DNA of 37,533 bases from Lewinellaceae bacterium (GCA_020636445.1 JACJXV010000036.1:1-37533), one strand, 5' to 3'. Counted from the stretch's first letter, positions 17,260 to 25,303 are shown. Numbers and translations: made by a program. Notes: generated from the letters alone by a model not told the origin.

Positions 17260-17267
17260 TAGCTTTG
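17260..17267 (+). promoter_or_regulatory. -7 element of the GLPGLI gene
   Basis: TAGCTTTG matches TAnnTTTG and starts exactly 20 bp after box 3 of the operator. It lies 16 bp before the start codon, so the leader is very short. There is no TTG at -33. Confidence 0.6.
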
Positions 17268-17283
17268 TAAAAAATAGTTACCT

Positions 17284-18033
17284 ATGAAGTCAATAGTAAC
17301 CACAATCACCCTGCTCCTGGCCGCCTTTAGCCTGTGGGCACAACCAACGACGGGTAAAATCACCTACGAACAACGCATAAATATGCACCGGGACCTGCCA
17401 CCCGAACGGGAAGAGATGAAGCAATTTCTCCCGGAATTTCAGGTGAGCCAGATCGAATTACATTTCAATACTGCCGCTAGTTTATGGAAGCAGGTGGAGG
17501 AAGCTCCTGAAGTAGATGTTTCTCAGGAAACTGAAGGCGGTGGGCGGATGCAAATCCGGATGCGGAATGTATCGCCAATCATTTATCGTGATTTGGCTAG
17601 CAACCGCATGGTAGAGGCAACTCAGTTCATGGACAAGCCATTTCTGATTGATGACGGTTCACCGAACTTTGCCTGGAAAATCACTGGCGAACAGAAAATG
17701 ATTGCGGGGTATCCTTGTATGGCGGCTGTGGCTCAGGACTCAACCGTACGCGGCCCTCGCACCATTAAGGCATTTTTTACCCCCGGGATACCAGTGAGTG
17801 CTGGTCCGATAAGTTTTGGCGGGCTTCCCGGCATGATTTTGCTGGTGGATGTCAATGATGGCCGGCAGGTAATCACCGCCACTCAGGTAAATCTGGACCC
17901 TGCTGCTGTTGGGGAAATAGCCGAACCTACGAAAGGCAAGAAAGTTACCCGCGCCGAATATGATAAGATCATGGAAGAGCGCCTCAAAGAAATGGGCGGT
18001 GGCGGTAACATGATTCGGATTATCCGAAACTAA
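17284..18033 (+). CDS. GLPGLI family secreted protein
   Basis: The 249-residue protein has a signal peptide (cleavage after LWAQ, residue 20). It opens with GKITYEQRINMHRD, typical of the family, and carries the name-giving motif as GGLPGMILLVDVNDGR near residue 180, preceded by KAFFTPGIPVSAGP. The GLPGLI family is known only from Bacteroidota and has no assigned biochemical role; genes often lie near outer-membrane receptor-like proteins. The C-terminus is unusual: a Gly run then NMIRIIRN, similar to the tail of the beta-barrel protein at 21149-23953. Expression probably depends on the three-box operator just upstream, and two hairpins follow the gene. Confidence 0.93.
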   Translation: MKSIVTTITLLLAAFSLWAQPTTGKITYEQRINMHRDLPPEREEMKQFLPEFQVSQIELHFNTAASLWKQVEEAPEVDVSQETEGGGRMQIRMRNVSPIIYRDLASNRMVEATQFMDKPFLIDDGSPNFAWKITGEQKMIAGYPCMAAVAQDSTVRGPRTIKAFFTPGIPVSAGPISFGGLPGMILLVDVNDGRQVITATQVNLDPAAVGEIAEPTKGKKVTRAEYDKIMEERLKEMGGGGNMIRIIRN

Positions 18034-18048
18034 AAATAGATTTTTGTT

Positions 18049-18064
18049 AGCCCGCTCGCGGGCT
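18049..18064 (+). terminator. Short GC hairpin after the GLPGLI gene
   Basis: AGCCCG and CGGGCT pair around a CTCG loop, starting 15 bp after the stop codon. There is no U tract after it, so it may act with the stronger hairpin downstream or protect the mRNA end. Confidence 0.4.
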
Positions 18065-18092
18065 TGATTATGCAATAGGGGTTACCCCCATT

Positions 18093-18131
18093 TAGGCAGC
18101 ATCACTGTACAGGAGTGATGCTGCCTATTTT
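18093..18131 (+). terminator. Strong intrinsic terminator
   Basis: A perfect 14-bp inverted repeat (18093-18106 with 18114-18127, core GGCAGCATCACT) with a 7-base loop is followed by TTTTC. It lies 59 bp beyond the GLPGLI stop and ends that transcript. Confidence 0.8.
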
Positions 18132-18404
18132 CTTACCGGGCGAGGCAGTATACTTCTGATGGCCCATACAGGAAGGGGGGCTTGTTTCTTGTGTGCTTAT
18201 GAGCAATGTTTCAGGGTGGATTTTTATGCTGGTGCGGTGAGTAAATTATGCTTCGGTTCATTGGCAGGCAATGCATGAACGCTAAAACCCGAAGGCAGGC
18301 TTTCAATATGGCCTTGAACAGGGCAGGGCAATTGCCAAAACTATTGTATATTGATTAGTGATGATTTTCCCTACGGAACGAAGCACCTAAAACCCTGCTA
18401 CACC
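18132..18404. other. Rest of the 371-bp gap before the molybdoenzyme gene
   Basis: After the two hairpins there is no further ORF, RNA gene or perfect TAnnTTTG element that I can see. It must contain the molybdoenzyme promoter. The reading frame of that gene extends back to 18351, but the ATG at 18405 is the better start. Confidence 0.5.
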
Positions 18405-20603
18405 ATGGAACCTGATCCGCAAGAGCACCGCGGTGGAATCTCCCGCCGCAAATTTATCCACCTGGGATTGCATAGTTATGCCGGGTTTCAATTAGCCCCG
18501 CCACTGCTGGGGTCACTGGCTTTTCTGGAGGCCTGCAGCACTCCCGTGAAAACGATTCATGGTGCCTGTTATCACGATTGTCCGGATACTTGTAGCTGGA
18601 CAGTTACCACGCAGGGCGAAAAAGTTACAGGGTTTGGCCCTAATTCCGCTAACCCCTACACCGGAAATTCCCTGTGCAGCAAAATGAATTTTTTCCCACA
18701 GGAGGTAACTTTCCATCCCGACCGGATTCTGACGCCGCTCAAACGGGTGGGCCCAAAAGGAAAAGGAACGTTCGCTCCCATCTCCTGGGAGCAGGCCCTG
18801 ACGGAAGTAGCCACCAAATTATCCACGATAATTCAGGAAAAAGGGGGCGAAGCAGTTATGCCGTATAGTTTTGCCGGCACGGAGGGCCTGGTTCAGAATA
18901 ATGCCATGGGTAGTCGTTTCTTCGCCCGGATTGGCGCCACCCGCCTGGCACGCACGATTTGCGGGGATGCTGCTTTCGCTGGCGTTAATGCGGTAAACGG
19001 TGGCAGTACCGGGGTGTTGCCGCAAGATATCATTCACAGTCGTTATATTATTTTTTGGGGAACAAATCCGGTGCTCTCCAATCAGCATCTTTGGTCATTA
19101 GCACAGCAAGCCCGGAAACAAGGGGCTAAGCTGGTGGTCATTGACCCATTTCTTTCCCAAACGGCAGCCCAGGCCGACTGGCATATCCAACTTTATCCAG
19201 GAACGGATACCGCCCTGGCCTTGGCCCTGATTAACGTAATACTAGCTGAAGAACTTTATGATCAGGCCTATGTCGACAAGTTCACTACAGGTATTGCTGA
19301 ATTGCGCACCCACGTCGCAGCCTACGCCCCCGATACCGTCGCAGCCATTACCGGAGTAGATGCGGCAGTGATTCAACAACTCGCCCGGGAATACGCCCAG
19401 GGCAATCCGGCTCTGATCAGGGTTTTAATTGGCATGGAGCACCAGGCGAATGGGGCTAGTGCCTTTCAGGCAGTGGCCATGCTGCCCGCCCTGACTGGTG
19501 CCTGGCAGCAGCTAGGTGGCGGATTGCTCCACTTTACGTTTGACTTATTTGGGGAGGCGCTGAACTGGGAGAGGATCACTTTAGGCGATACACTTCAAAA
19601 TCCAGCCACCAGGACCGTAAATATGGTGCAAATTGGCCGGGCGTTGACGGATCCGGCCCTTTCACCTGCTATTCATGCCCTGTTTGTTTATAATTCCAAT
19701 CCGGCAGTGATTGCCCCTAATCAAAACCTGGTTCGGCAGGGTTTGGAACGGGAGGATTTGCTGACGGTGGTTTTAGAGCATTTTCTTACGGATACGGCAC
19801 GGTACGCCGATTATGTATTCCCGGCTACTTCACAATTAGAACATTGGGATCTGCTCACTTCCTGGGGGCAAACGTATATTAACCTCAATCAACCTGCCAT
19901 TCCTCCGCTGGGCGAAGCCAAGCCCAATTCGGAGTTTTTCCGGTTATTAGCTGCCGCAATGGGTTTTACAGAAGAATACTTTGGGGAATCTGATGTGGAG
20001 ATTATTAAAAAAACGCTGGACAGCAAGCATCCTTATATGGCTGGGATCACCTTTGATTATCTGCAGGAAAAGGGCTGGGCTGAACTGCAACTTCCTCGCC
20101 CCTGGCTACCGTTTGCCGAGGGAAATTTTGCAACGCCTTCCGGGAAATGCGAGTTTGTCAGCTCCCAACTCACCGCCCAGGGGTTGCCCGGTCTGCCCGC
20201 ATATCGTCCGGTTGCCTATTCCGAAGAGGAAATCAAAACCTATCCGCTCCATTGCCTGACCATCAAATCAACCTGCGGGTTTTTGAATAGCAGCCATGCC
20301 AATGTTGACCGACTTCGCAAGGAAGAGGGTGGACCGGTGCTGGATATTCATCAGCAAGATGCCGCCGCCCGGGGGATTGTCGACGGCGATTCTGTAAAGG
20401 TGTTTAATGCGAATGGCGTTGTTAGCGCTACAGCACGGATTCGCAGAAAGGTAAAACCGGGTGTCGTCTGTCTGCCGCAGGGCTTCTGGTCTTCGCTGGT
20501 TGCTGGTAATGCCTCGGCAAATGCCCTCACCAACGATTGCCTGACCGATATGGGAGAAGGAGCCGCTTTACAGGAAAACCGGGTGCAGGTGGCTAAAGGG
20601 TAA
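18405..20603 (+). CDS. Tat-exported molybdopterin oxidoreductase (DMSO reductase superfamily)
   Basis: From ATG 18405 the product has 732 residues. The N-terminus has a twin-arginine motif (SRRKFIHLG) and a hydrophobic stretch ending in LEACS, so it may be a Tat-exported lipoprotein. The [4Fe-4S] ligands are Cys55, Cys59, Cys63 and Cys91 (CYHDCPDTC ... NSLCSKM). Cys186 in LARTICGDAAF lies where Cys-liganded members bind Mo or W. The segments IIFWGTNPVLSNQH and LVVIDPF contact the pterin, and the C-terminal molydopterin-binding domain runs from about 610. It acts on an unknown oxyanion, formate-like or N/S-oxide substrate. No iron-sulfur, cytochrome or membrane-anchor subunit and no chaperone gene is adjacent, so its electron partner lies elsewhere. 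Confidence 0.9.
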   Translation: MEPDPQEHRGGISRRKFIHLGLHSYAGFQLAPPLLGSLAFLEACSTPVKTIHGACYHDCPDTCSWTVTTQGEKVTGFGPNSANPYTGNSLCSKMNFFPQEVTFHPDRILTPLKRVGPKGKGTFAPISWEQALTEVATKLSTIIQEKGGEAVMPYSFAGTEGLVQNNAMGSRFFARIGATRLARTICGDAAFAGVNAVNGGSTGVLPQDIIHSRYIIFWGTNPVLSNQHLWSLAQQARKQGAKLVVIDPFLSQTAAQADWHIQLYPGTDTALALALINVILAEELYDQAYVDKFTTGIAELRTHVAAYAPDTVAAITGVDAAVIQQLAREYAQGNPALIRVLIGMEHQANGASAFQAVAMLPALTGAWQQLGGGLLHFTFDLFGEALNWERITLGDTLQNPATRTVNMVQIGRALTDPALSPAIHALFVYNSNPAVIAPNQNLVRQGLEREDLLTVVLEHFLTDTARYADYVFPATSQLEHWDLLTSWGQTYINLNQPAIPPLGEAKPNSEFFRLLAAAMGFTEEYFGESDVEIIKKTLDSKHPYMAGITFDYLQEKGWAELQLPRPWLPFAEGNFATPSGKCEFVSSQLTAQGLPGLPAYRPVAYSEEEIKTYPLHCLTIKSTCGFLNSSHANVDRLRKEEGGPVLDIHQQDAAARGIVDGDSVKVFNANGVVSATARIRRKVKPGVVCLPQGFWSSLVAGNASANALTNDCLTDMGEGAALQENRVQVAKG

Positions 20604-20639
20604 CCCGGGGCCCAGGAACTTAAAAGAACCCATTGTGGT

Positions 20640-20711
20640 TATACCCATCGCGAAGTGGTTTGGGCAAGGCTAGCAAGTAAGAAATTCGCAAATCACTTCG
20701 TGAGGGGTATA
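20640..20711. repeat. Long imperfect inverted repeat, about 23-bp arms
   Basis: The left arm (20640-20662, TATACCC..CGCGAAGTG.TTTG) pairs with the right arm (20689-20711, CAAA.CACTTCG.G.GGGTATA) with one mismatch and two G-U pairs around a 26-base loop. It lies 36 bp after the molybdoenzyme stop and 70 bp before the next start. It could be a terminator, a mobile palindromic element or a structured RNA. The right arm is followed by TATCTTTCCC, which is not a strong U tract. Confidence 0.6.
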
Positions 20712-20781
20712 TCTTTCCCAGCGTGATTGCATTACCTGTCGGGTTTGCATTTGCCTTAACTTTTGAAAAATTAAACCAGCT

Positions 20782-21144
20782 ATGGATCGCAAAGCGCTTA
20801 TAGATGCATACAAAAATCGAAAATCCCGGCAGGGTATTTTTCAGATTCGCAACCTGAAAAACGGGAAGATCTTTTTAGAAAGCAGCACTGATCTGGATAA
20901 AATCGAAAATCGACACCGTTTCCAACTCAATATGGGTGGGCATCCTTGCTCGGGGCTACAGGCCGATTGGAAAACCTATGGTGATGCGGCATTTGTCTTT
21001 GAGACATTATATGAACTGGATATCCCAGAGGACCCTGCTTACGATGTAAAAAAAGAACTGAAGCTCCTCGAGCAAATGCACCTCGAAGAGCTTCAGCCTT
21101 ACGGCGAAAAGGGGTATCATCAGGCGAAAACCAGCAAAGAATAA
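20782..21144 (+). CDS. GIY-YIG nuclease-like family protein
   Basis: The 120-residue protein resembles a small GIY-YIG-type family in which the first motif is degraded. QGIFQIRNLKNGKIFLES corresponds to the GIY strand and following strand. HRFQLNMGGHPCSGLQADWKTYGDAAFVFETLYEL matches the helix and strand that follow in the fold, and KKELKLLEQMHLEEL is the final helix. The YIG tyrosine is absent, so nuclease activity is doubtful. The function of this subgroup is unknown. The start follows a typical A-rich leader. It is tail-to-tail with the beta-barrel gene, with only 4 bp between the stop codons. Confidence 0.7.
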   Translation: MDRKALIDAYKNRKSRQGIFQIRNLKNGKIFLESSTDLDKIENRHRFQLNMGGHPCSGLQADWKTYGDAAFVFETLYELDIPEDPAYDVKKELKLLEQMHLEELQPYGEKGYHQAKTSKE

Positions 21145-21148
21145 CCAG

Positions 21149-23953
21149 TTACCGGATCATAATCCGCATTCCCCCTGGCCCTCCTGGTCCACCCATTCCT
21201 TTGAGGGAATAAGTGAAGCTCATCATCAGATATCGGCCCAGAGAAAGAATGCGCTGATCCTGGGTGTAGTTGAATTCAGTAGTCCGGCTAATGCCCGTAT
21301 TCCGATTCAGGATATCCGTTACCCCCAATTTAAGTTGACCCTTTTTGTCTTTGAGAAACAGCCAGGCCAACGATGCATTCCAAATAGGCACTTCCTGATT
21401 GAACCCATCGCTTAACCCCTGGTAAATCTGGTAGTCGAGGTTGGAACTCAGCGTCAGCGCCTTCTTTAGCATGGGGATATTCAGCTCTGCGGAATGGGTA
21501 TAGGTAATAAAATCCCGGTTAAGGTTTTCGGCGATCGAGTAGTTGGTGGTCGTGTAGCTTACATTCGTTCCGATGCGCCAGTCCCAAAAGTCTTTTTTCT
21601 GGTTTTCCAACGATACCCCTCCCGTGGGTACCGTGCTGGACGTCTGATTTTCAATGGCATTGACAAAGGTGAGTCCCTGGTTGTAGTTAATTCCCCCATT
21701 CAGACCAATCCGCATATTCAGTGGCCGGATCCGGGTGCCAAAATTCAGCCGGGCAAAGAATAGATAATCACTGGCCACGTTAACGGGCGTTGTTGTTGTG
21801 ATCAATTGTTCATCAATAGTTTGTGCATTGCGAATGCGGTTTTGGGTATAGGTCAGATTCGCAAAGGCAAAGAAATTGGTCAGGGAGAACTGGTTGAAAG
21901 AGAAATACCGAAAATCAAATCTATGGGCATACTCAGGGCGCAGGCTGGGGTTGCCAACATAGATATTGAGTGGGTTACTATTGTCCACGAGAGGTTGTAA
22001 CTGAGACAACGAGGGCTCCCGGACACTGGTTTGGTATTCCACATTCAGGTTCTGGCTCCGTTTCATTTCCCAGCGGAACCGGAAGGTGGGCAATAGGTTA
22101 GTAAAGGTTCGGTCGATTTTGGTTTCACTCAAAATCAGATTGCCCGTCAGTTCGGAGTATTGTAAAGCACTTCCCAGGGTAAGGTTTACTTTGGGCCAGG
22201 CTATCCGGTAGTTGAGACCTCCAACGTGGTAGTTGTAATCACTGGCAAAGAGGTTGCTCAGTTGGGTGTTAAAAACACTATTGGGATCACCGATAAAGCC
22301 CAGGTCGTAGACATTGCGAACCTGATCATAGGTATTATGACGGTAGTTGTAGCTAAACTCCAGATTTTGGGATTTACTAAGCGGTTCGGTGTACACCATC
22401 CGAACCCCATAGGTCAGACGGTCGTTGTCCTGCCGGAAATCTTGCAGTAACGTGTCGATATTTACGTTGACGGGCGTGTAAAATGAGTTGTAGGATTGGT
22501 TAAGTCCTTTTGAATAATCATTATTCAGGTTGAAGGTAAAGTTGGCAGAGAAGGTTCGCCCCGCTTTACCAAAACGGCGGCGATAGAGCAAATCGTTCGA
22601 CCAGTTAACATCCCCGCCGTCGTTGGTATTATTTCGCATGGAACCGTTGATCGGCAGCAGGTTAACTCCCAGGGTAAGGCTTTCGCTAAGGCTGGCGCGG
22701 TCCGATCCCCGGGCTGTAAGCCGGGAGGTAAGCCGCACTGATTGCAGGGAGTCGAATTTGTGATCAAAAGTCATGTTAAGTCGGTGGGAGAGACTGCGAT
22801 TGTCCTGGTTGGAGCTCTCATCGTTGAAGAAAGTACGATCGGCCAGGAAGTTTTCCCGGTATAAGGTCCCGTCAATTGTTCTGTCAAGGAGTGAATAAGC
22901 ATAACTGGCATTGAGTTCGGTTTTGTCACTGAACTCCTGGTTAAAGTTAATACCGCCTGAATATGTATCGGTAAATCCAGTATTGTTGCCGGTATTCAGG
23001 GGGATTTCGCTGTCATCCCCCCCATTAATATTGATCCTGACACCTCCGCCGCCACCGCGGCTGAATCCGCCGGTAAAGCCGATATAATCTTCAAAGGAAA
23101 ATCCTTGTTCATTAATATTATTGGCCATGCCAATGAGGGACAGTTGCTGCTGCCCGCTGAATTTATTCAACGTAGCCTTACCCTGATAGCGTTCCTGATC
23201 ACCACCGCCCAGGGTAATGTTGCCAAAAGCGCCCTTTTTGCGATCTTCTTTCAGGGAAAGGTTGATGGTTTTTTCCTGGTTGCCATCATCGACGCCGGTA
23301 AATTCAGCCTGGTCAGATTTTTTATCAAACACCTGAACTTTGTCAATGGCATCCGCCGGTAAATTTCGGGTCGCCATTTTGGGGTCGCGCCCGAAGAATT
23401 CTTTGCCATCTACCAACACCCGTTGTACGTTTTCGCCCTGGGCTTGAATGTTGCCGCTGCGGTCTACTTCTACACCTGGAAGTTTTTTGAGGAGATCCTC
23501 CACATTGGCATTGGGTTGCACCTGAAAAGCCGACGCATTGTATTCAATCGTATCCTTTTTGATGCCAATAGGAATCCGGTCGCCAGCAACGGTGATTTCC
23601 TGAATGAGTTGACTTTGGGGTTCGAGTTGGATGCGGCCTACATCCTGGATTTCCTGCTCACCGGTGACCGTCAGATTTTGTTGATAATTAGCAAACCCCA
23701 CGTAGGAAATTTGCAGGAAATACTCCCCGGTGTTGATGCGGGGTATATTAAATTGCCCCTGATTATCGGTTAAAGTGAATTGGACCAATGCCGAGTCCCT
23801 GGCTTGCAGTAGCATCACGGTTGCTGCAGGCAGTGCGGCTCCTGTAGAATCCACCACACTTCCGCTAATGCGGGTGGGTTTACCATTTTGCGCCAGTAAG
23901 AATCCACTGCAAAATAAGAACAGCAGGACTAGATACGTAAATCGTTGTTTCAT
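21149..23953 (-). CDS. Outer-membrane beta-barrel protein with CarboxypepD_reg and plug domains
   Basis: From ATG 23953 the product has 934 residues with a signal peptide (cleavage near LLAQ, residue 22). A carboxypeptidase-regulatory-like domain (about 28-110: ISGSVVDSTGAALPAATVMLL) is followed by a TonB-type plug (about 128-225: DLLKKLPGVEVDRSGNIQAQG, VLVDGKEFFGRDPKM, DAIDKVQVFDKKSDQAEFTG) and a long beta-barrel rich in aromatic/Asn strands. It is the OMP_b-brl_3 type rather than a SusC. The protein ends in a Gly/Pro-rich run followed by MRIMIR. No clear terminal aromatic residue is present, which is unusual for a barrel. Its promoter carries the same operator as the GLPGLI gene. The substrate is unknown. 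Confidence 0.93.
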   Translation of the reverse strand: MKQRFTYLVLLFLFCSGFLLAQNGKPTRISGSVVDSTGAALPAATVMLLQARDSALVQFTLTDNQGQFNIPRINTGEYFLQISYVGFANYQQNLTVTGEQEIQDVGRIQLEPQSQLIQEITVAGDRIPIGIKKDTIEYNASAFQVQPNANVEDLLKKLPGVEVDRSGNIQAQGENVQRVLVDGKEFFGRDPKMATRNLPADAIDKVQVFDKKSDQAEFTGVDDGNQEKTINLSLKEDRKKGAFGNITLGGGDQERYQGKATLNKFSGQQQLSLIGMANNINEQGFSFEDYIGFTGGFSRGGGGGVRININGGDDSEIPLNTGNNTGFTDTYSGGINFNQEFSDKTELNASYAYSLLDRTIDGTLYRENFLADRTFFNDESSNQDNRSLSHRLNMTFDHKFDSLQSVRLTSRLTARGSDRASLSESLTLGVNLLPINGSMRNNTNDGGDVNWSNDLLYRRRFGKAGRTFSANFTFNLNNDYSKGLNQSYNSFYTPVNVNIDTLLQDFRQDNDRLTYGVRMVYTEPLSKSQNLEFSYNYRHNTYDQVRNVYDLGFIGDPNSVFNTQLSNLFASDYNYHVGGLNYRIAWPKVNLTLGSALQYSELTGNLILSETKIDRTFTNLLPTFRFRWEMKRSQNLNVEYQTSVREPSLSQLQPLVDNSNPLNIYVGNPSLRPEYAHRFDFRYFSFNQFSLTNFFAFANLTYTQNRIRNAQTIDEQLITTTTPVNVASDYLFFARLNFGTRIRPLNMRIGLNGGINYNQGLTFVNAIENQTSSTVPTGGVSLENQKKDFWDWRIGTNVSYTTTNYSIAENLNRDFITYTHSAELNIPMLKKALTLSSNLDYQIYQGLSDGFNQEVPIWNASLAWLFLKDKKGQLKLGVTDILNRNTGISRTTEFNYTQDQRILSLGRYLMMSFTYSLKGMGGPGGPGGMRIMIR

Positions 23954-24013
23954 GCAGATTAGGTGTGGTGACTGCAACAAAAGGACAGTCGGGTGATTTC
24001 ATTTTTGAATACT

Positions 24014-24021
24014 CAAAACTA
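24014..24021 (-). promoter_or_regulatory. -7 element of the beta-barrel gene
   Basis: On the minus strand TAGTTTTG matches TAnnTTTG and begins exactly 20 bp after box 3 of the operator, as at the GLPGLI promoter. The leader to ATG 23953 is about 55 bases. Confidence 0.6.
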
Positions 24022-24041
24022 CGGTACTTCCTGCGGAGAGC

Positions 24042-24079
24042 AGGTTAATCTCCCTTGAAATAAGGTTAAAAAAGGTTAA
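24042..24079 (-). promoter_or_regulatory. Three-box operator upstream of the beta-barrel gene
   Basis: Read on the minus strand, TTAACCT occurs at 24079-24073, 24069-24063 and 24048-24042, with spacers of 3 and 14 bp. The long spacer again contains TCAAGGG. Box spacing, spacer sequence and distance to the -7 element equal those at 17202-17267. Inferred binding site of the response regulator encoded at 14992-15690. Confidence 0.7.
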
Positions 24080-24169
24080 TTTGTCCTTGAAAATGGTATC
24101 GGCGGGTAACCCAGGCAGAGATATTTCATAAAATGTCTCTGCTATTGTCAATTTACACCCCTTTGGACT

Positions 24170-24694
24170 ATGAGGAAAATAAAATTATTCATTGCGAATA
24201 GCCTGGATGGTTTCATTGCGCGTGCTGATGGCCAGGTAGATTGGTTGTTTACCGATGATGATTACGGCTATCATGAATTCTACGACAGCATCGATACTAC
24301 CCTGATGGGCCGGAGAACTTATGAAGAACTGGCCGCCTTTGGCGGGGATTTTCCTTATCCGGAGAAAACAAATTACGTGTTGACCCGCAATCAAGAGTTA
24401 ACCAATAACGACGATGTAATCTTTATCTCAGAAGATGCGATTACCTTCGTAAACAAGCTCAAAGCCCAGGAGGGTAGGGATATTTGGCTGATTGGTGGCG
24501 GGCAACTCAATGCTGGGTTGTTAAATGCCGGATTAATTGATGAAATGATCTTGTCGGTGCACCCGATTATTCTGGGTGAGGGGATTCCCTTATTTGCGCA
24601 TGGTGCCGGCGAGGCCCGCTTCCAGTTGTTGGGCGGGCAGGTATTTCCCAGTGGCTTAGTACAATTTACTTACCAATACCAGGCTGATGCCTGA
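24170..24694 (+). CDS. Dihydrofolate reductase-like (RibD C-terminal domain) family protein
   Basis: The 174-residue protein has the RibD_C/DHFR-like fold seen in YwjB/YyaP proteins. Visible features are the start KIKLFIANSLDGFIARADGQVDWL, the TTLMGRRTYEEL nucleotide-binding helix, NYVLTRN, the IWLIGGGQLNAGLLNAGLIDEMILSVHPIILGEGIPLF core and the final strand. It is expected to bind NADPH and reduce a pteridine- or pyrimidine-like substrate, but the substrate is not known. The length is typical. Its stop overlaps the next start by 8 bases, so the two are co-translated. Confidence 0.9.
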   Translation: MRKIKLFIANSLDGFIARADGQVDWLFTDDDYGYHEFYDSIDTTLMGRRTYEELAAFGGDFPYPEKTNYVLTRNQELTNNDDVIFISEDAITFVNKLKAQEGRDIWLIGGGQLNAGLLNAGLIDEMILSVHPIILGEGIPLFAHGAGEARFQLLGGQVFPSGLVQFTYQYQADA

Positions 24695-25226
24695 TTCGTT
24701 TATGGCTGTAAATATCCCCGGAATGTTATCGCGTGGGGCGAATAATGTGGTTATCGCTTTATCTGAAGATGAAGTAGGTAAGCTCTTCGTCCCCGAGGAT
24801 CAGGAAGGGTTAAACGAGGAAGTACTGAAAATGACCTTCGCAAACCAGGTCAATGATTTGGTAGTACATTTTCGCCGGGTCGAGGCCGCACCCGACCAGA
24901 CCACCCAAATGCTGGTTATGGAACGCCTGTACCCGCTTGATTTCAGGGCTTACGAAATCTCACGGCGCATTCTTTGGTTTGATGTTTTTGAACATGAACT
25001 GCGTCAGTTGCATCGGGCTGGTTTTGTCCATCGCGATTTAGTGCGGATGGCAAAGCGCCCCGGTATGGTATACGATAATATTCTCCTCACCCAACAAGGA
25101 TTAAGACTCATCGATGTGGGCATTTCCCGGTTACAGCAGGGTGTAGGAAAGCGTTTTTTTGATCGGATGGTAGAAAAAGAATGGGAAGAAATGGAGCAGT
25201 TTAAAGGTTTTTTTCTGAATCGATAA
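24687..25226 (+). CDS. Very small protein kinase-like protein
   Basis: The 179-residue protein shows kinase-fold landmarks in the right order: a Gly-loop-like LSRGANNVVIAL (14-25), Lys32 in VGKLF, Glu44/45 in a following helix, a hinge-like MERL (78-81), His115-Arg116-Asp117 in VHRDL, Asn131 in YDNILL and Asp143 in LIDVG (DVG instead of DFG). The distance from the HRD Asp to Asn is 14 residues, longer than usual. After DVG only one helical segment remains, so the normal C-lobe is largely absent. It may be an active minimal kinase of the lipopolysaccharide/aminoglycoside kinase type or a degenerate one. The ATG overlaps the reductase stop; ATG 24702 is an alternative. Confidence 0.6.
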   Translation: MPDSFMAVNIPGMLSRGANNVVIALSEDEVGKLFVPEDQEGLNEEVLKMTFANQVNDLVVHFRRVEAAPDQTTQMLVMERLYPLDFRAYEISRRILWFDVFEHELRQLHRAGFVHRDLVRMAKRPGMVYDNILLTQQGLRLIDVGISRLQQGVGKRFFDRMVEKEWEEMEQFKGFFLNR

Positions 25227-25303
25227 TCCTCCGGGGAACTGCGAGCTCCATTTTTACCTTAAAGAAAGAACAGAGAATTTATTTTTGAAAAAAGAAAAAG
25301 CTT

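Noticed and set aside
21145..21148. Only 4 bp between the convergent GIY-YIG-like and beta-barrel genes
   Set aside because: Tight tail-to-tail spacing is common in bacteria and no special structure was seen there.
23991..24000. GGTGATTTCA in the beta-barrel leader resembles an arm of the REP-like repeat
   Set aside because: Only about 10 bases match and there is no partner arm; likely coincidence.
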